Shown here piece after piece: positions 28,651 to 35,205 of a stretch of DNA of 38,594 nt. The position numbers and the translations under genes are program-made. The DNA is from Planctomycetaceae bacterium. Its GTDB lineage: Bacteria; Planctomycetota; Planctomycetia; Pirellulales; UBA1268. The stretch is from NCBI GenBank assembly GCA_021300535.1, contig JAJTED010000004.1, positions 1-38,594 of the forward strand, written 5' to 3'. Each line of letters opens with the position of its first letter. Within the stretch, counting starts at the first letter, position 1. The notes beneath the pieces are model-generated. The model saw only the letters and a program-made list of their open reading frames with translations, did no database searches and was not told the DNA's origin.

Positions 28651-28927
28651 CGAGGCGAAAATGTCCGCCAACGGCGTGGCCCACAGGCCGCTCGGCAGCA
28701 GCCGCGGCCTGGATGGCGGTACGCCACGGATGCGACGCCAAAATCTGCGAACGAGTCGTCGGGTTCGCCGGAACGGAGGCATCAAAGGCATGCGGAAATC
28801 CAGGTGCTGGGTAGGGAAAGGGCTGGACGAGCGCGTGGTTCGCATGCCGTTGGCAGGCGTTCGCCGATATACGGCAGAAGCGGCAAACCCGTGCGAATGT
28901 CGCCCCGGGACAAGTTGCACGCTCTTG

Positions 28928-28956
28928 TATATAAATCGGCGGCCCGGCGGCGTCAC
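28928..28956 (-). promoter_or_regulatory. Candidate promoter for the giant gene
   Basis: On the minus strand GTGACG (28951-28956) and TATATA (28928-28933) are separated by 17 bases, a fair match to -35/-10 spacing and bases. Transcription would begin near 28920, upstream of all candidate start codons. It is the only clear AT-rich -10-like box in this GC-rich stretch. Motif match only. Confidence 0.4.
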
Positions 28957-28983
28957 TTTTTCGGTCAAAAACCCCCAGAACTA

Positions 28984-29229
28984 GTCGGCCGGGGCCAGGG
29001 TTCTCCAGCGGACGCAGCGGTGCGGCCGGCTTTTAACCCACTGCTTTCCCTGCTCTCCCGGTTTTCCTGGCCCCCCTAGCCTCTCGGCGGCCGGTGTTAG
29101 CGGTCCTGCCGCGTGCCGTGGGCAGGGGGGGAGTCGGCCGTGCCGCGGGGCCGATGACGGTCAGTGGCGGGGGCGGGTCGTCAAGGAAGGCGGTCGGTCG
29201 CTTCCCCCCTTTTAGGTGATTTGCTTCGG
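28984..29229. other. Divergent intergenic region
   Basis: This stretch separates the minus-strand giant gene from the plus-strand outer-membrane gene, so it should hold at least part of both promoters. It contains pyrimidine-rich tracts (for example around 29,030-29,080) and a small cctgcc/ggcagg hairpin near 29,105-29,127. I see no convincing second promoter or RNA gene. A plus-strand GTG at 29164 is in frame with the barrel gene but lies upstream of the better ribosome site. Confidence 0.5.
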
Positions 29230-30285
29230 ATGCAACGCATGGACGCTCGTCAGCAGCGCCGCCGGAAGCCCCGCGGCTCGGTCGCGGTCGCCTCCCGCCT
29301 GTCAGGGGCCGTGCGTTGCCTGGTCTGCTGGCTCGTGGCGATGACGCTCCTGCCGGCCCGGGCCGCCGACTGGTCGCCGGCCGGCGGCGATCGCCGCCCC
29401 ACGTTCTCCGGTGGTGTGGAGGCGCTGCTGCTGTGGCGGGATGGGCTGCCCGACCGGCCGCTCTATTTCGAAAGTGCCAATCCCGAGATCGTGCCGCTCG
29501 ATGCGGGCGGGATCGCCACGGGCATGGCCGCCGGGCCCCGCTACCGGATCGACTGGAGTCCCGACGGCGTGGGGGCCTTCGAGTTCAACTACTTCAACGT
29601 CCAGTCTTTCAGTGGCTCCCGGAGCGTGGCCTCGCCCTCGGCCGGCCTGGAGCAGGACAACATCATCGGTTTCCTCTATCCCGACGTCACGGCGGCGACG
29701 GCCGCGTCGTCCTCGGGCATCCAGTCGTTCGAACTCAACCGCCGCCGGCAGTTGGGCATGTTCGAGGGGGACTTTCTCTACGGCTTTCGGTGGGTCGAGT
29801 GGCACGACGGCCTGCGGATCACCGACACCACGGTGACCGGGCTCACCACGGGCTCCGACCTGTTCACCACCGACACGATCAGCAGCCTGTACGGCGCCCA
29901 GATCGGCCTGGACATGGTGCTGCTCGGCAGCCGCTGGGGTCAGGCCTGGCTCGAGGGCATCGGCAAGGCCGGCATCTACTACGACCGGGCCGTGCAACGG
30001 AGCTTCGTCGACAGCGTGAGCACCGACCAGATCGTCCGCAGCACGGCGGCCACGGCCGATCTCACGAGCTTCTTCGGCGAACTCGGCTTCACCGGCTGCC
30101 TGCGGCTTTCGGACCACTGGGTGGCCCGCACCGGCTTCACGATGTTCTGGCTGGGCAACGTGGCGGCCGCGGCGGACCAGCTTTCCGCCAACAACCTCTA
30201 CGCCGACGAGATCGTCAGCGGCATCCGGGCCCGCGACTCGGTGTTCCTCTACGGCCTCAACCTCGGCCTCGAAGCCGGGTGGTGA
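29230..30285 (+). CDS. BBP7-like outer-membrane beta-barrel protein
   Basis: A 351-residue protein. The ATG at 29230 is preceded by AGGTGA (29214-29219) ten bases upstream; a GTG at 29164 and an ATG at 29239 are in frame but less well placed. The N-terminus is basic, then hydrophobic (CLVCWLVAMTLLPARA), with probable signal-peptidase cleavage after ARA. The mature part has alternating strands: FSGGVEALLLWRDG, YRIDWSPDGVGAFEFNYF, SFELNRRRQLGMFEGDFLYG, AWLEGIGKAGIYYDRAVQR and FFGELGFTGCLRLSDHWV. It ends in a terminal Trp, as barrel proteins often end in an aromatic residue. This layout matches the planctomycete BBP7 (DUF1551-type) family, whose function is unknown. It is transcribed away from the giant gene. 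A role in anchoring or exporting the giant protein is only a possibility. Confidence 0.8.
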   Translation: MQRMDARQQRRRKPRGSVAVASRLSGAVRCLVCWLVAMTLLPARAADWSPAGGDRRPTFSGGVEALLLWRDGLPDRPLYFESANPEIVPLDAGGIATGMAAGPRYRIDWSPDGVGAFEFNYFNVQSFSGSRSVASPSAGLEQDNIIGFLYPDVTAATAASSSGIQSFELNRRRQLGMFEGDFLYGFRWVEWHDGLRITDTTVTGLTTGSDLFTTDTISSLYGAQIGLDMVLLGSRWGQAWLEGIGKAGIYYDRAVQRSFVDSVSTDQIVRSTAATADLTSFFGELGFTGCLRLSDHWVARTGFTMFWLGNVAAAADQLSANNLYADEIVSGIRARDSVFLYGLNLGLEAGW

Positions 30286-30320
30286 CCGCGGTATCTGCTG
30301 CCAGGTGACGCCTCTGGCGG

Positions 30321-30357
30321 AGAAGAGTCTTCGGGCAGTGCGGCGGCCACTCTTCTC
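30321..30357. repeat. Short inverted repeat after the barrel gene
   Basis: agaagagt (30321-30328) and actcttct (30350-30357) can pair around a 21-base loop and lie 36 bases after the barrel stop codon. No T-run follows, so a terminator role is weakly supported. Confidence 0.45.
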
Positions 30358-30359
30358 GT

Positions 30360-30413
30360 GATGATCCAACGGTCACCATGGAGGAACTCCCGCATGGTGA
30401 CGGTTGGATCATC
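30360..30413. repeat. 21-base inverted repeat with one mismatch, possible terminator or protein-binding site
   Basis: The arm at 30360-30380 (gatgatccaacggtcaccat plus g) pairs with 30393-30413 around a 12-base loop, with a single mismatch in the middle. The perfection and length exceed chance. It may be a bidirectional terminator, an operator or a relic of a mobile-element end. It lies 75 bases after the barrel gene and 206 bases before the toxin-antitoxin pair. The rest of 30286-30619 shows nothing else. Confidence 0.65.
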
Positions 30414-30619
30414 GTCGGCGGGATGGCTCGACGAGGCCGTGGGGTGTGGCCCGCTGCCTTGTCGCGTGGCAAGTACGGTTGTTCGCCACTACAATTCCGC
30501 AAGAAAGCCCGAGGCGGTTGATGTTGAGGGCGGCATAAAGCGACCATCGGTTTTAGTAGCGGAAGGTGCGACCTCCACGACGAGCGGAGGCGCCGTTTTC
30601 ATCACGGAGCGTATTTCAG

Positions 30620-30889
30620 ATGGCCACGATCAGTTTTGATCTCCCAGACAGCGTCGAGCGTCATCTTGCCACGTTGTCCGACAACGTGGACGCGGCGGCC
30701 AAGGAAGCTGCGGTCGTCGAGCTTTATCGGCAGGGGCAGTTATCCCATGGCGCCCTGGCCGAATGCCTGGGTCTTTCACGCACAGAGGTTGACGCGCTTC
30801 TGGAGCGACACGGCGTTGCCGAGGATCTGCCAACGGTTACCGAGTTTCGCGAGCAGTTGGACGCGATTCGTAATCGCCTTCGACGATGA
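30620..30889 (+). CDS. UPF0175-family antitoxin-like protein
   Basis: An 89-residue protein. ATG 30620 is preceded by GGAG (30606-30609) ten bases upstream, which supports this start over in-frame codons from 30566. It opens ISFDLPDSVERHL, then has an acidic helical part and a helix-turn-helix-like stretch, GQLSHGALAECLGLSRTEVD, followed by ALLERHGVAEDLPT. This is the layout of UPF0175 proteins, the usual upstream partner of DUF3368 PIN-like toxins. Its stop overlaps the toxin ATG by four bases (ATGA), so the two are translationally coupled. It presumably neutralises the toxin and autoregulates the operon; that is known for analogous systems and not shown here. Confidence 0.85.
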   Translation: MATISFDLPDSVERHLATLSDNVDAAAKEAAVVELYRQGQLSHGALAECLGLSRTEVDALLERHGVAEDLPTVTEFREQLDAIRNRLRR

Positions 30890-31350
30890 TCGTCGTTTGC
30901 GACACATCGCCCGTGAACTATCTCGTCCTGATCGACGAGGTTGATCTGCTGCCGCAGCTTTTCACGACGGTGGTGCTGCCGGCGGGTGTGTTGGCTGAGC
31001 TGCAGCACCCAAGAACCCCGCCGCGGGTTGCCTCATGGGCTCGCGAGTTGCCACCTTGGGTCCGCGTGATTTCGCCAGAGGGCCCGGTTGGAGATGTTGG
31101 TCTCGGCCGTGGAGAGGCGGAAGCCATCGCGATTGCGACGCAGATTGCCGCCGACACAGTTCTGATCGATGAACGCAAGGCGACGGTGGTGGCGCGCCAA
31201 CGAGGGCTTTTGGTCACGGGCACGCTGGGCGTACTTGCCTTGGCGGCCGAGTCAAAGCTCGTAGACCTTGAGGCCAGTATTGGCCGCCTTCTCGAAACGA
31301 ACTTTCGTGCGTCACCGGCATTGATCGACGACATCCTTCGCCAGAGCTGA
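30886..31350 (+). CDS. DUF3368 PIN-like toxin
   Basis: A 154-residue protein. It begins MIVVCDTSPVNYLVLIDEVD, where the first Asp and the TSP-x-x-YL motif are typical of DUF3368 PIN-like domains. It continues with LPAGVLAELQHPRTPP, GRGEAEAIAIATQIAADTVL and IDERKATVVARQRGLLVTGT, placing the conserved Glu and the second Asp group that would bind metal in a PIN nuclease. It ends with a short helix, ALIDDILRQS. It overlaps the UPF0175 gene by four bases and forms a VapBC-like type II pair with it. All expected acidic residues are present, so the module looks intact. The RNA target is unknown. Confidence 0.85.
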   Translation: MIVVCDTSPVNYLVLIDEVDLLPQLFTTVVLPAGVLAELQHPRTPPRVASWARELPPWVRVISPEGPVGDVGLGRGEAEAIAIATQIAADTVLIDERKATVVARQRGLLVTGTLGVLALAAESKLVDLEASIGRLLETNFRASPALIDDILRQS

Positions 31351-31500
31351 TCGAAGGGAAAAGACTTTCATTTCTGCGCGGCTGCGAGATCGCGAAACTT
31401 CGAGTGCATCCACGAGGGCGTGACGCCCGAACCATATAGGAAAAGCAACGCATGGCGGTGATTTCCCAATATGATCCGGGCGGGCGCCTTTCTTACGGAT
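31351..31500. other. Short intergenic stretch
   Basis: This lies between the convergent DUF3368 toxin and the recombinase-tail fragment. I see no gene or RNA and no convincing terminator in it. Confidence 0.5.
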
Positions 31501-31743
31501 TCAACTGGTGCTTTTGGTTTTCCGAGGCTTTCGTGCGGCCGCCCTGCGGTCGTAGACGAGTGGAACGAAGACTTCGACGGGGCCATCCGCCGTTGCCGGC
31601 TCATAGCCCGGACGCGCGTGAATCGAATTCCAGACCGGGACGGGAACGCCGTCGCGATCCGTCGGCCCCCCGCGATCGAGCACTGCCAAGGCCGGGACGG
31701 CGTTGATCGTGAAACGGGCGACCATCTTCGGACATCCGGCCAA
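31501..31743 (-). pseudogene. 3'-terminal fragment of a second serine recombinase gene
   Basis: The encoded PKMVARFTINAVPALAVLDR, followed by PTDRDGVPVPVWNSIHA and VPLVYDRRAAAR, aligns almost residue for residue with the last 77 or so residues of the intact recombinase at 32472-34349 (PQMVARFTINAVPALAVLER, PTDRDSAPVPVWDSIHA, VPLIYDRRAAAR). Only this tail is present; there is no catalytic domain and no start of its own. The upstream join at about 31743 is inside the broken DUF5615 toxin gene. The remaining copy differs at many positions, so it is a diverged relative and not a fresh duplication. It is probably the scar of an older element. Confidence 0.85.
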
Positions 31744-32000
31744 TCGGTGTGCCCTGCGGCGCGAACAGCACCCCGCTGAAGGGAATGCCGTGCTGCTGCC
31801 ACCGTGCCGCGATCTCCAGGAAATCAGCGTCCTGGGTCAGCAGGACACAGCCAACGGCGGTCGCTCGCGCCAGTAACTCTTCGTCGGATAGCCGCCCGGC
31901 CGCATCGGCTTGGGCCGTTCGGACATCGAGCAACTTGCGCCGGAGACCCTCGGTGACGGCGGCCGGCACCATGCACATCCATGGAAACGGCCAGTGACAT
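31744..32000 (-). pseudogene. Broken DUF5615 PIN-like toxin gene (frameshift and truncation)
   Basis: The main frame encodes VPAAVTEGLRRKLLDVRTAQ, LSDEELLARATAVGCVLLTQ, DADFLEIAARWQQHGIPF and SGVLFAPQGTPIGR, a DUF5615 PIN-like toxin. Its natural start is in another frame: ATG at 32000, eight bases after the DUF433 stop, gives MSLAVSMDVH, and one extra G near 31969-31970 (minus strand GCATGGTGCC) breaks the frame before VPAAVTEG. Removing it would restore MDVHVPAAVTEG, the family's usual N-terminus with its first Asp. The gene also stops short at about 31744, where the recombinase tail begins, so the C-terminal helices are lost. A product starting at ATG 31978 would lack that first Asp. Likely inactive. 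Confidence 0.8.
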
Positions 32001-32008
32001 GGGACGGA

Positions 32009-32332
32009 TTACGCTCGGCGGTCATTGGTCACGGCTCGACGCCGCAGCAACTCATCGCGTGAGAAAGGCTCGGCGCCACGGGCCCGTTCAGCCTGTGTTT
32101 TTTCGGCTTCGATCGCAGCCACGATGGTGTCGTGGTGGTCATGGAAGTAGGCAAGTGCTGCGTAGACCTCCGCAGGCCGCAGATCCGGGTGCTGTCGCAG
32201 AATCTCTTCTGCCGACCACCCATAGAAATACTGCTCCGCAGCGATGTGCTTGACGGTGTAGCGGGTGCCTTCGATGAAGGCTTCGCCGTCGGCGTCGATG
32301 ATGACGTGGGGGTATGTGTCGGCGGTTGCCAT
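32009..32332 (-). CDS. DUF433-family antitoxin-like protein
   Basis: A 107-residue protein starting at ATG 32332, with AGGA seven bases upstream. It contains HVIIDADGEAFIEGTRYTVK, HIAAEQYFYGWSAEEILRQH and LRPAEVYAALAYFHDHHDTI, the layout of DUF433 proteins with a winged or helix-turn-helix fold. DUF433 proteins are the usual upstream partners of DUF5615 toxins, and here the toxin start lies eight bases downstream. Because that toxin gene is broken, this antitoxin now appears to stand alone. It is complete and may still act as a DNA-binding regulator or neutralise a related toxin elsewhere; that is inference. Confidence 0.85.
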   Translation of the reverse strand: MATADTYPHVIIDADGEAFIEGTRYTVKHIAAEQYFYGWSAEEILRQHPDLRPAEVYAALAYFHDHHDTIVAAIEAEKTQAERARGAEPFSRDELLRRRAVTNDRRA

Positions 32333-32401
32333 CGGACGGTCCTGTCGTTCAACAGTCCTTGTTCTATCGTCTCTGCTCTGGTGCCTTCTAGCCGCCGCAG
32401 C

Positions 32402-32457
32402 GTCGGGTGCCCGGAAGTGCCACGGCTGAGATGGCTATGGCCTCCCGAGCACCCGAC
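32402..32457. repeat. 13-base inverted repeat downstream of the recombinase gene
   Basis: gtcgggtgcccgg (32402-32414) pairs with ccgagcacccgac (32445-32457) with one G-U type mismatch in RNA and a 30-base loop. It lies 14 bases beyond the recombinase stop. On the minus strand no T-run follows, so it may be a terminator-like hairpin or part of an attachment or resolution site. Confidence 0.5.
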
Positions 32458-32471
32458 TTTACCGGCATCAG

Positions 32472-34349
32472 TCATGCGGCCCCATCGCGCTTTTTCGCAG
32501 CGTCGCGTGCGGCCGCCCTGCGGTCGTAGATGAGGGGAACGATCGCCTCGACGGGGCCAGCCGCCGTTGCTGGCTTACCGCCCTGGCTTGCGTGGATCGA
32601 GTCCCAGACCGGGACGGGTGCACTATCGCGATCCGTCGGCTTCCCCCGCTCGAGCACCGCCAGGGCCGGAACGGCGTTGATCGTGAACCGGGCGACCATC
32701 TGCGGGTTTTCGTATCCATCGACGTGTTGCTTTTGGATGACGACCTCGCCCACGAGGGCCTTGAGCACCTGAGCCGCCACGCCCACGTCACCCTGCAGCA
32801 GGTCTCGAAGCTTTCCGAGCGCGGCGACGATGTCCTTCTCCGTGACGCTCCGCACGGTCGGCCGTCGGCCGGCTCGCTGGAGTTCCTTGAGTTGCTCCCG
32901 CTTGGCCGCCAGTTGCCGACCCATCTCCTCGGCCTTGGCGAGCACGGCGTCGAGGTGCGTGTCGTCGAGCTTGGCGAGCCGGTCGGTGAGCCGCTTCAGT
33001 TGCCGGTCCTCATTCGCGATTTCCTGCTCGAGCTTCTTGGTGGACGGAATCGGCTGTCGGGCGATCCAGGCGAGCCGCTTGTTCACCTCGGCCGTCAGGT
33101 CGGCAATGAAAGCGTCGGTGAAGAGCGTCGCCATGATGGTCCGCAGCACCGCCTCGTCGATGATCCGAGCCGACTTGTAGCCCCGGTTCGTGCAGCCGTG
33201 AATCCCGTTGTTCGCGTTGAAGCAGAAGAAGCTCTGGTACTTGTCGTCGGATCGCCCGAGGATCATCGGGTTGCCGCAGCCACCGCAGGTCGGCCGGACG
33301 AGCACCTTCGGGTACAGGTCCACGCGGTGGGCCTTCTTCTTGCGATTCTTCGCCTTGCGGCCGAAGGACTCCGCACCCCGCCCCAGCTTCTCGAGCACCG
33401 CGTTCGCGAGCTCATCGGAGAAGATTCGCAGGTGGGGCACGTCCCGCCAGATCCACTCCGACTTCGGCAGGTAGATCACCTTCTTCTTACCGGTCTGGCG
33501 GTCGGTGGCCTGCCTGCTCTTGTGCATCACGTCCTTGCCGACGAGCCGCTCGCGGGCGTAGTGCTGACGGACCCGGCTGTCGGACCACGTCTGCTTGCCG
33601 CCCACCTTGTGCTCGTTGAAGAGCCTTGCCACGTCGATGGCGCTCTTGCCTTCATAGGCGATCATCTCGGCACCCCGTCGCGTCCAGTCGGCTGCCTCCG
33701 GGGCGATCTCGACGACCTTCTCGATCGTGTTCTTGTGGGTGATCACGAGGTTGCCGTGGGCGTCTTTCAGATCCACCAGCCGATAGCCCACGCCGGGCGG
33801 CGAAATGTTGTCGCCGCGTCGGAAGGCATCGTCCATGCCCCGATTCACCTTGGATCGCAACTGTGTGATGAACGCCTCGTTCATCGAGCCGAGCACGGGC
33901 AGGAGCAGGGACGACTGCGGGTTGGCGCTGTCGAATCCGTCGCTGGCACCTATGACACGCACTCCGGTCTCGTCGGCGAGTTCCCCGAGCCGCAGCGACT
34001 CGATCGTGTTGCGGCTCATCCGGGAAAGGTCGTCGATCAGGAACCACGCCACCCCTGACGCTTCGCGTCGTTCGACCAGGGACTTGGCGAGCGTGTAGCC
34101 GGTGCGGCAAGCGAGCGTGCCGCTCACGGCGGCGTCGGCCATGACGTATTGCCACGGCACAAAGACACTATCCCGCCGAGCGCGATTCAGGACGTTGAGA
34201 AGCTGCTGGTCGAGCGACCGCGGGTTGGAGTTCTCATCGCTGAACCGCAGGTAGGCGACCGCCAGAGCAATCCAGGCGAGCGGGGTATCGCCTAGCCGGA
34301 ACGCTTCGGCGTGCTGTTGCCGGAACCGCCGTTCGAAGTCGTCGGCCAT
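32472..34349 (-). CDS. Large serine recombinase
   Basis: A 625-residue protein from ATG 34349. The resolvase domain (about 27-190) has AVAYLRFSDENSNPRSLDQQ with the nucleophilic Ser at residue 37, then WFLIDDLSRMSRNTIESLRL and GVRVIGASDGFDSANPQSSL. A recombinase domain follows (GVGYRLVDL, DVARLFNEHKVGGKQTWSDS, GKDVMHKSR). Next is a four-Cys zinc ribbon, RPTCGGCGNPMIL with FFCFNANNGIHGC, and a long Arg/Lys/Glu coiled coil. This is the full architecture of site-specific large serine recombinases. The frame is open up to 34592, but that extension is Pro/Ala/Arg-rich and overlaps a better small gene, so I prefer 34349. There is no strong ribosome site at 34349. It may have mobilised this region; no attachment site is identified. 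Confidence 0.9.
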   Translation of the reverse strand: MADDFERRFRQQHAEAFRLGDTPLAWIALAVAYLRFSDENSNPRSLDQQLLNVLNRARRDSVFVPWQYVMADAAVSGTLACRTGYTLAKSLVERREASGVAWFLIDDLSRMSRNTIESLRLGELADETGVRVIGASDGFDSANPQSSLLLPVLGSMNEAFITQLRSKVNRGMDDAFRRGDNISPPGVGYRLVDLKDAHGNLVITHKNTIEKVVEIAPEAADWTRRGAEMIAYEGKSAIDVARLFNEHKVGGKQTWSDSRVRQHYARERLVGKDVMHKSRQATDRQTGKKKVIYLPKSEWIWRDVPHLRIFSDELANAVLEKLGRGAESFGRKAKNRKKKAHRVDLYPKVLVRPTCGGCGNPMILGRSDDKYQSFFCFNANNGIHGCTNRGYKSARIIDEAVLRTIMATLFTDAFIADLTAEVNKRLAWIARQPIPSTKKLEQEIANEDRQLKRLTDRLAKLDDTHLDAVLAKAEEMGRQLAAKREQLKELQRAGRRPTVRSVTEKDIVAALGKLRDLLQGDVGVAAQVLKALVGEVVIQKQHVDGYENPQMVARFTINAVPALAVLERGKPTDRDSAPVPVWDSIHASQGGKPATAAGPVEAIVPLIYDRRAAARDAAKKRDGAA

Positions 34350-34368
34350 CGCCGCGATCGTGGAGGGG

Positions 34369-34605
34369 TCAGCTGCTGGCACGGCGGCCGTTCCGGCGAG
34401 GTCGGGCCAGAGCCCGGGCCTGAACCTCGAGGTAGGTGCGAGCCAGGTCGAGAAGCCCCTGCCGCTCAGGCATGCCGAAGTCGGCGCTTCGGATCTGCCC
34501 GCGGCGGCTGGGGGCCGGGGCGCTGCTGGCGGCGGAGGACTGCGGGGCAGGGAAGGAGGAAGAAACACTGCCGGCGGGGCCGGCGTCGTCATTGAAACGA
34601 AGCAT
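34369..34605 (-). CDS. Small hypothetical protein upstream of the recombinase
   Basis: A 78-residue protein starting MLRFNDDAGPAG. It has a Ser/Pro/Ala-rich low-complexity middle and then an ordered C-terminal part, RRGQIRSADFGMPERQGLL, followed by DLARTYLEVQARALARP. The composition is balanced, unlike the overlapping Pro-rich extension of the recombinase frame. The stop lies 19 bases before the recombinase ATG, so the two probably share a transcript. A GAGG about 11 bases before the ATG may serve as ribosome site. No domain is recognised. It might be a recombinase accessory or directionality factor by position only. Confidence 0.6.
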   Translation of the reverse strand: MLRFNDDAGPAGSVSSSFPAPQSSAASSAPAPSRRGQIRSADFGMPERQGLLDLARTYLEVQARALARPRRNGRRASS

Positions 34606-34652
34606 GGGAGAAACCTCGGAGGCGATTGAATTGCCTCCGGGGTGGAGCAGGA

Positions 34653-34672
34653 GGGCGGGCTTGGGTCCGCCC
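34653..34672. terminator. Compact GC-rich hairpin between the ISL3 remnant and the recombinase operon
   Basis: gggcgggc (34653-34660) pairs with gtccgccc (34665-34672) around a ttgg tetraloop, including one G-U pair. It could stop minus-strand transcripts arriving from the transposase remnant before the recombinase operon. There is no T-run. The rest of 34606-34855 shows no gene I can support. Confidence 0.4.
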
Positions 34673-34855
34673 CCTTCAGCTGCCTCTGCGTTTACGCCGA
34701 GGCGCCGATCTCGCCCACACTGCATCCCCGTCGAACCAGATCTGGAACGGGAAGGGGTACGGGCAGAGACCGGTGGATTTCTCGGGCGTTTTGCGAAGTT
34801 GCTGCCTCGTCAGGGAACGCAGGTCGCGGGTCGCCCTGACTTATTGATAGCCTCC

Positions 34856-35205
34856 TCAGCAGAATCTGTGGGTGAACGCAGGCTCGGGTAACCGCCCGAG
34901 CACATGAAAGAGCGGGATTTCGATGCCTTTTGCGGTCCGGAAGCCGAATTCTTTTCTGGTGGACAGTTTCGCTTTGCCGTTGAATCCCTCGACGGCCCCC
35001 GACGAGATGGTGCCCCGAGCCCGGAACCAGTTGATGATCAGATGCCGATGCCGCCGCAGGCTCCGGGCGATCTTCTTCATCGGGCCGATCCGGCTGCGCA
35101 TGGTGCGGGTACACCAGGCATCGAGGAACTTCACGGCCCACTCGGGACTCCTGTACTCCCAGAACCGCTGGAAGTCTTGGGCTCGGCACTCGGCCCGGTC
35201 TGTTC
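34856..35205 (-). pseudogene. 3' end of an ISL3-type transposase gene
   Basis: Reading from about 35205 the frame gives RAQDFQRFWEYRSPEWAVKF, then LDAWCTRTMRSRIGPMKKIA, RARGTISSGAVEGFNGKAKL, STRKEFGFRTAKGIEIPLFH and PEPAFTHRFC, with a stop at 34856. This is the conserved C-terminus of ISL3-family DDE transposases, including the SGAVEGFNGKAK helix with the catalytic Glu. Everything upstream of about 35205 (HTH, zinc finger and the first two Asp residues) is missing. An independent ATG exists at 35134 but would give only 92 residues. I did not find the element's inverted repeats. The break point lies inside the 3' end of the adjacent secreted-protein gene. Confidence 0.85.

Noticed and set aside
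27358-29079. Plus-strand ORF of 573 codons across the giant gene's N-terminus
   Set aside because: Antisense to DUF4347, which has clear domain homology on the minus strand.
29302-30369. Minus-strand ORF of 355 codons
   Set aside because: Antisense to the BBP7-like barrel gene, which has a signal peptide and ribosome site.
32592-34058. Plus-strand ORF of 488 codons
   Set aside because: Antisense to the serine recombinase, whose catalytic and zinc motifs are clear.
34350-34592. N-terminal extension of the recombinase to 34592
   Set aside because: Pro/Ala/Arg-rich composition typical of a shadow; it overlaps the more protein-like 78-residue ORF.
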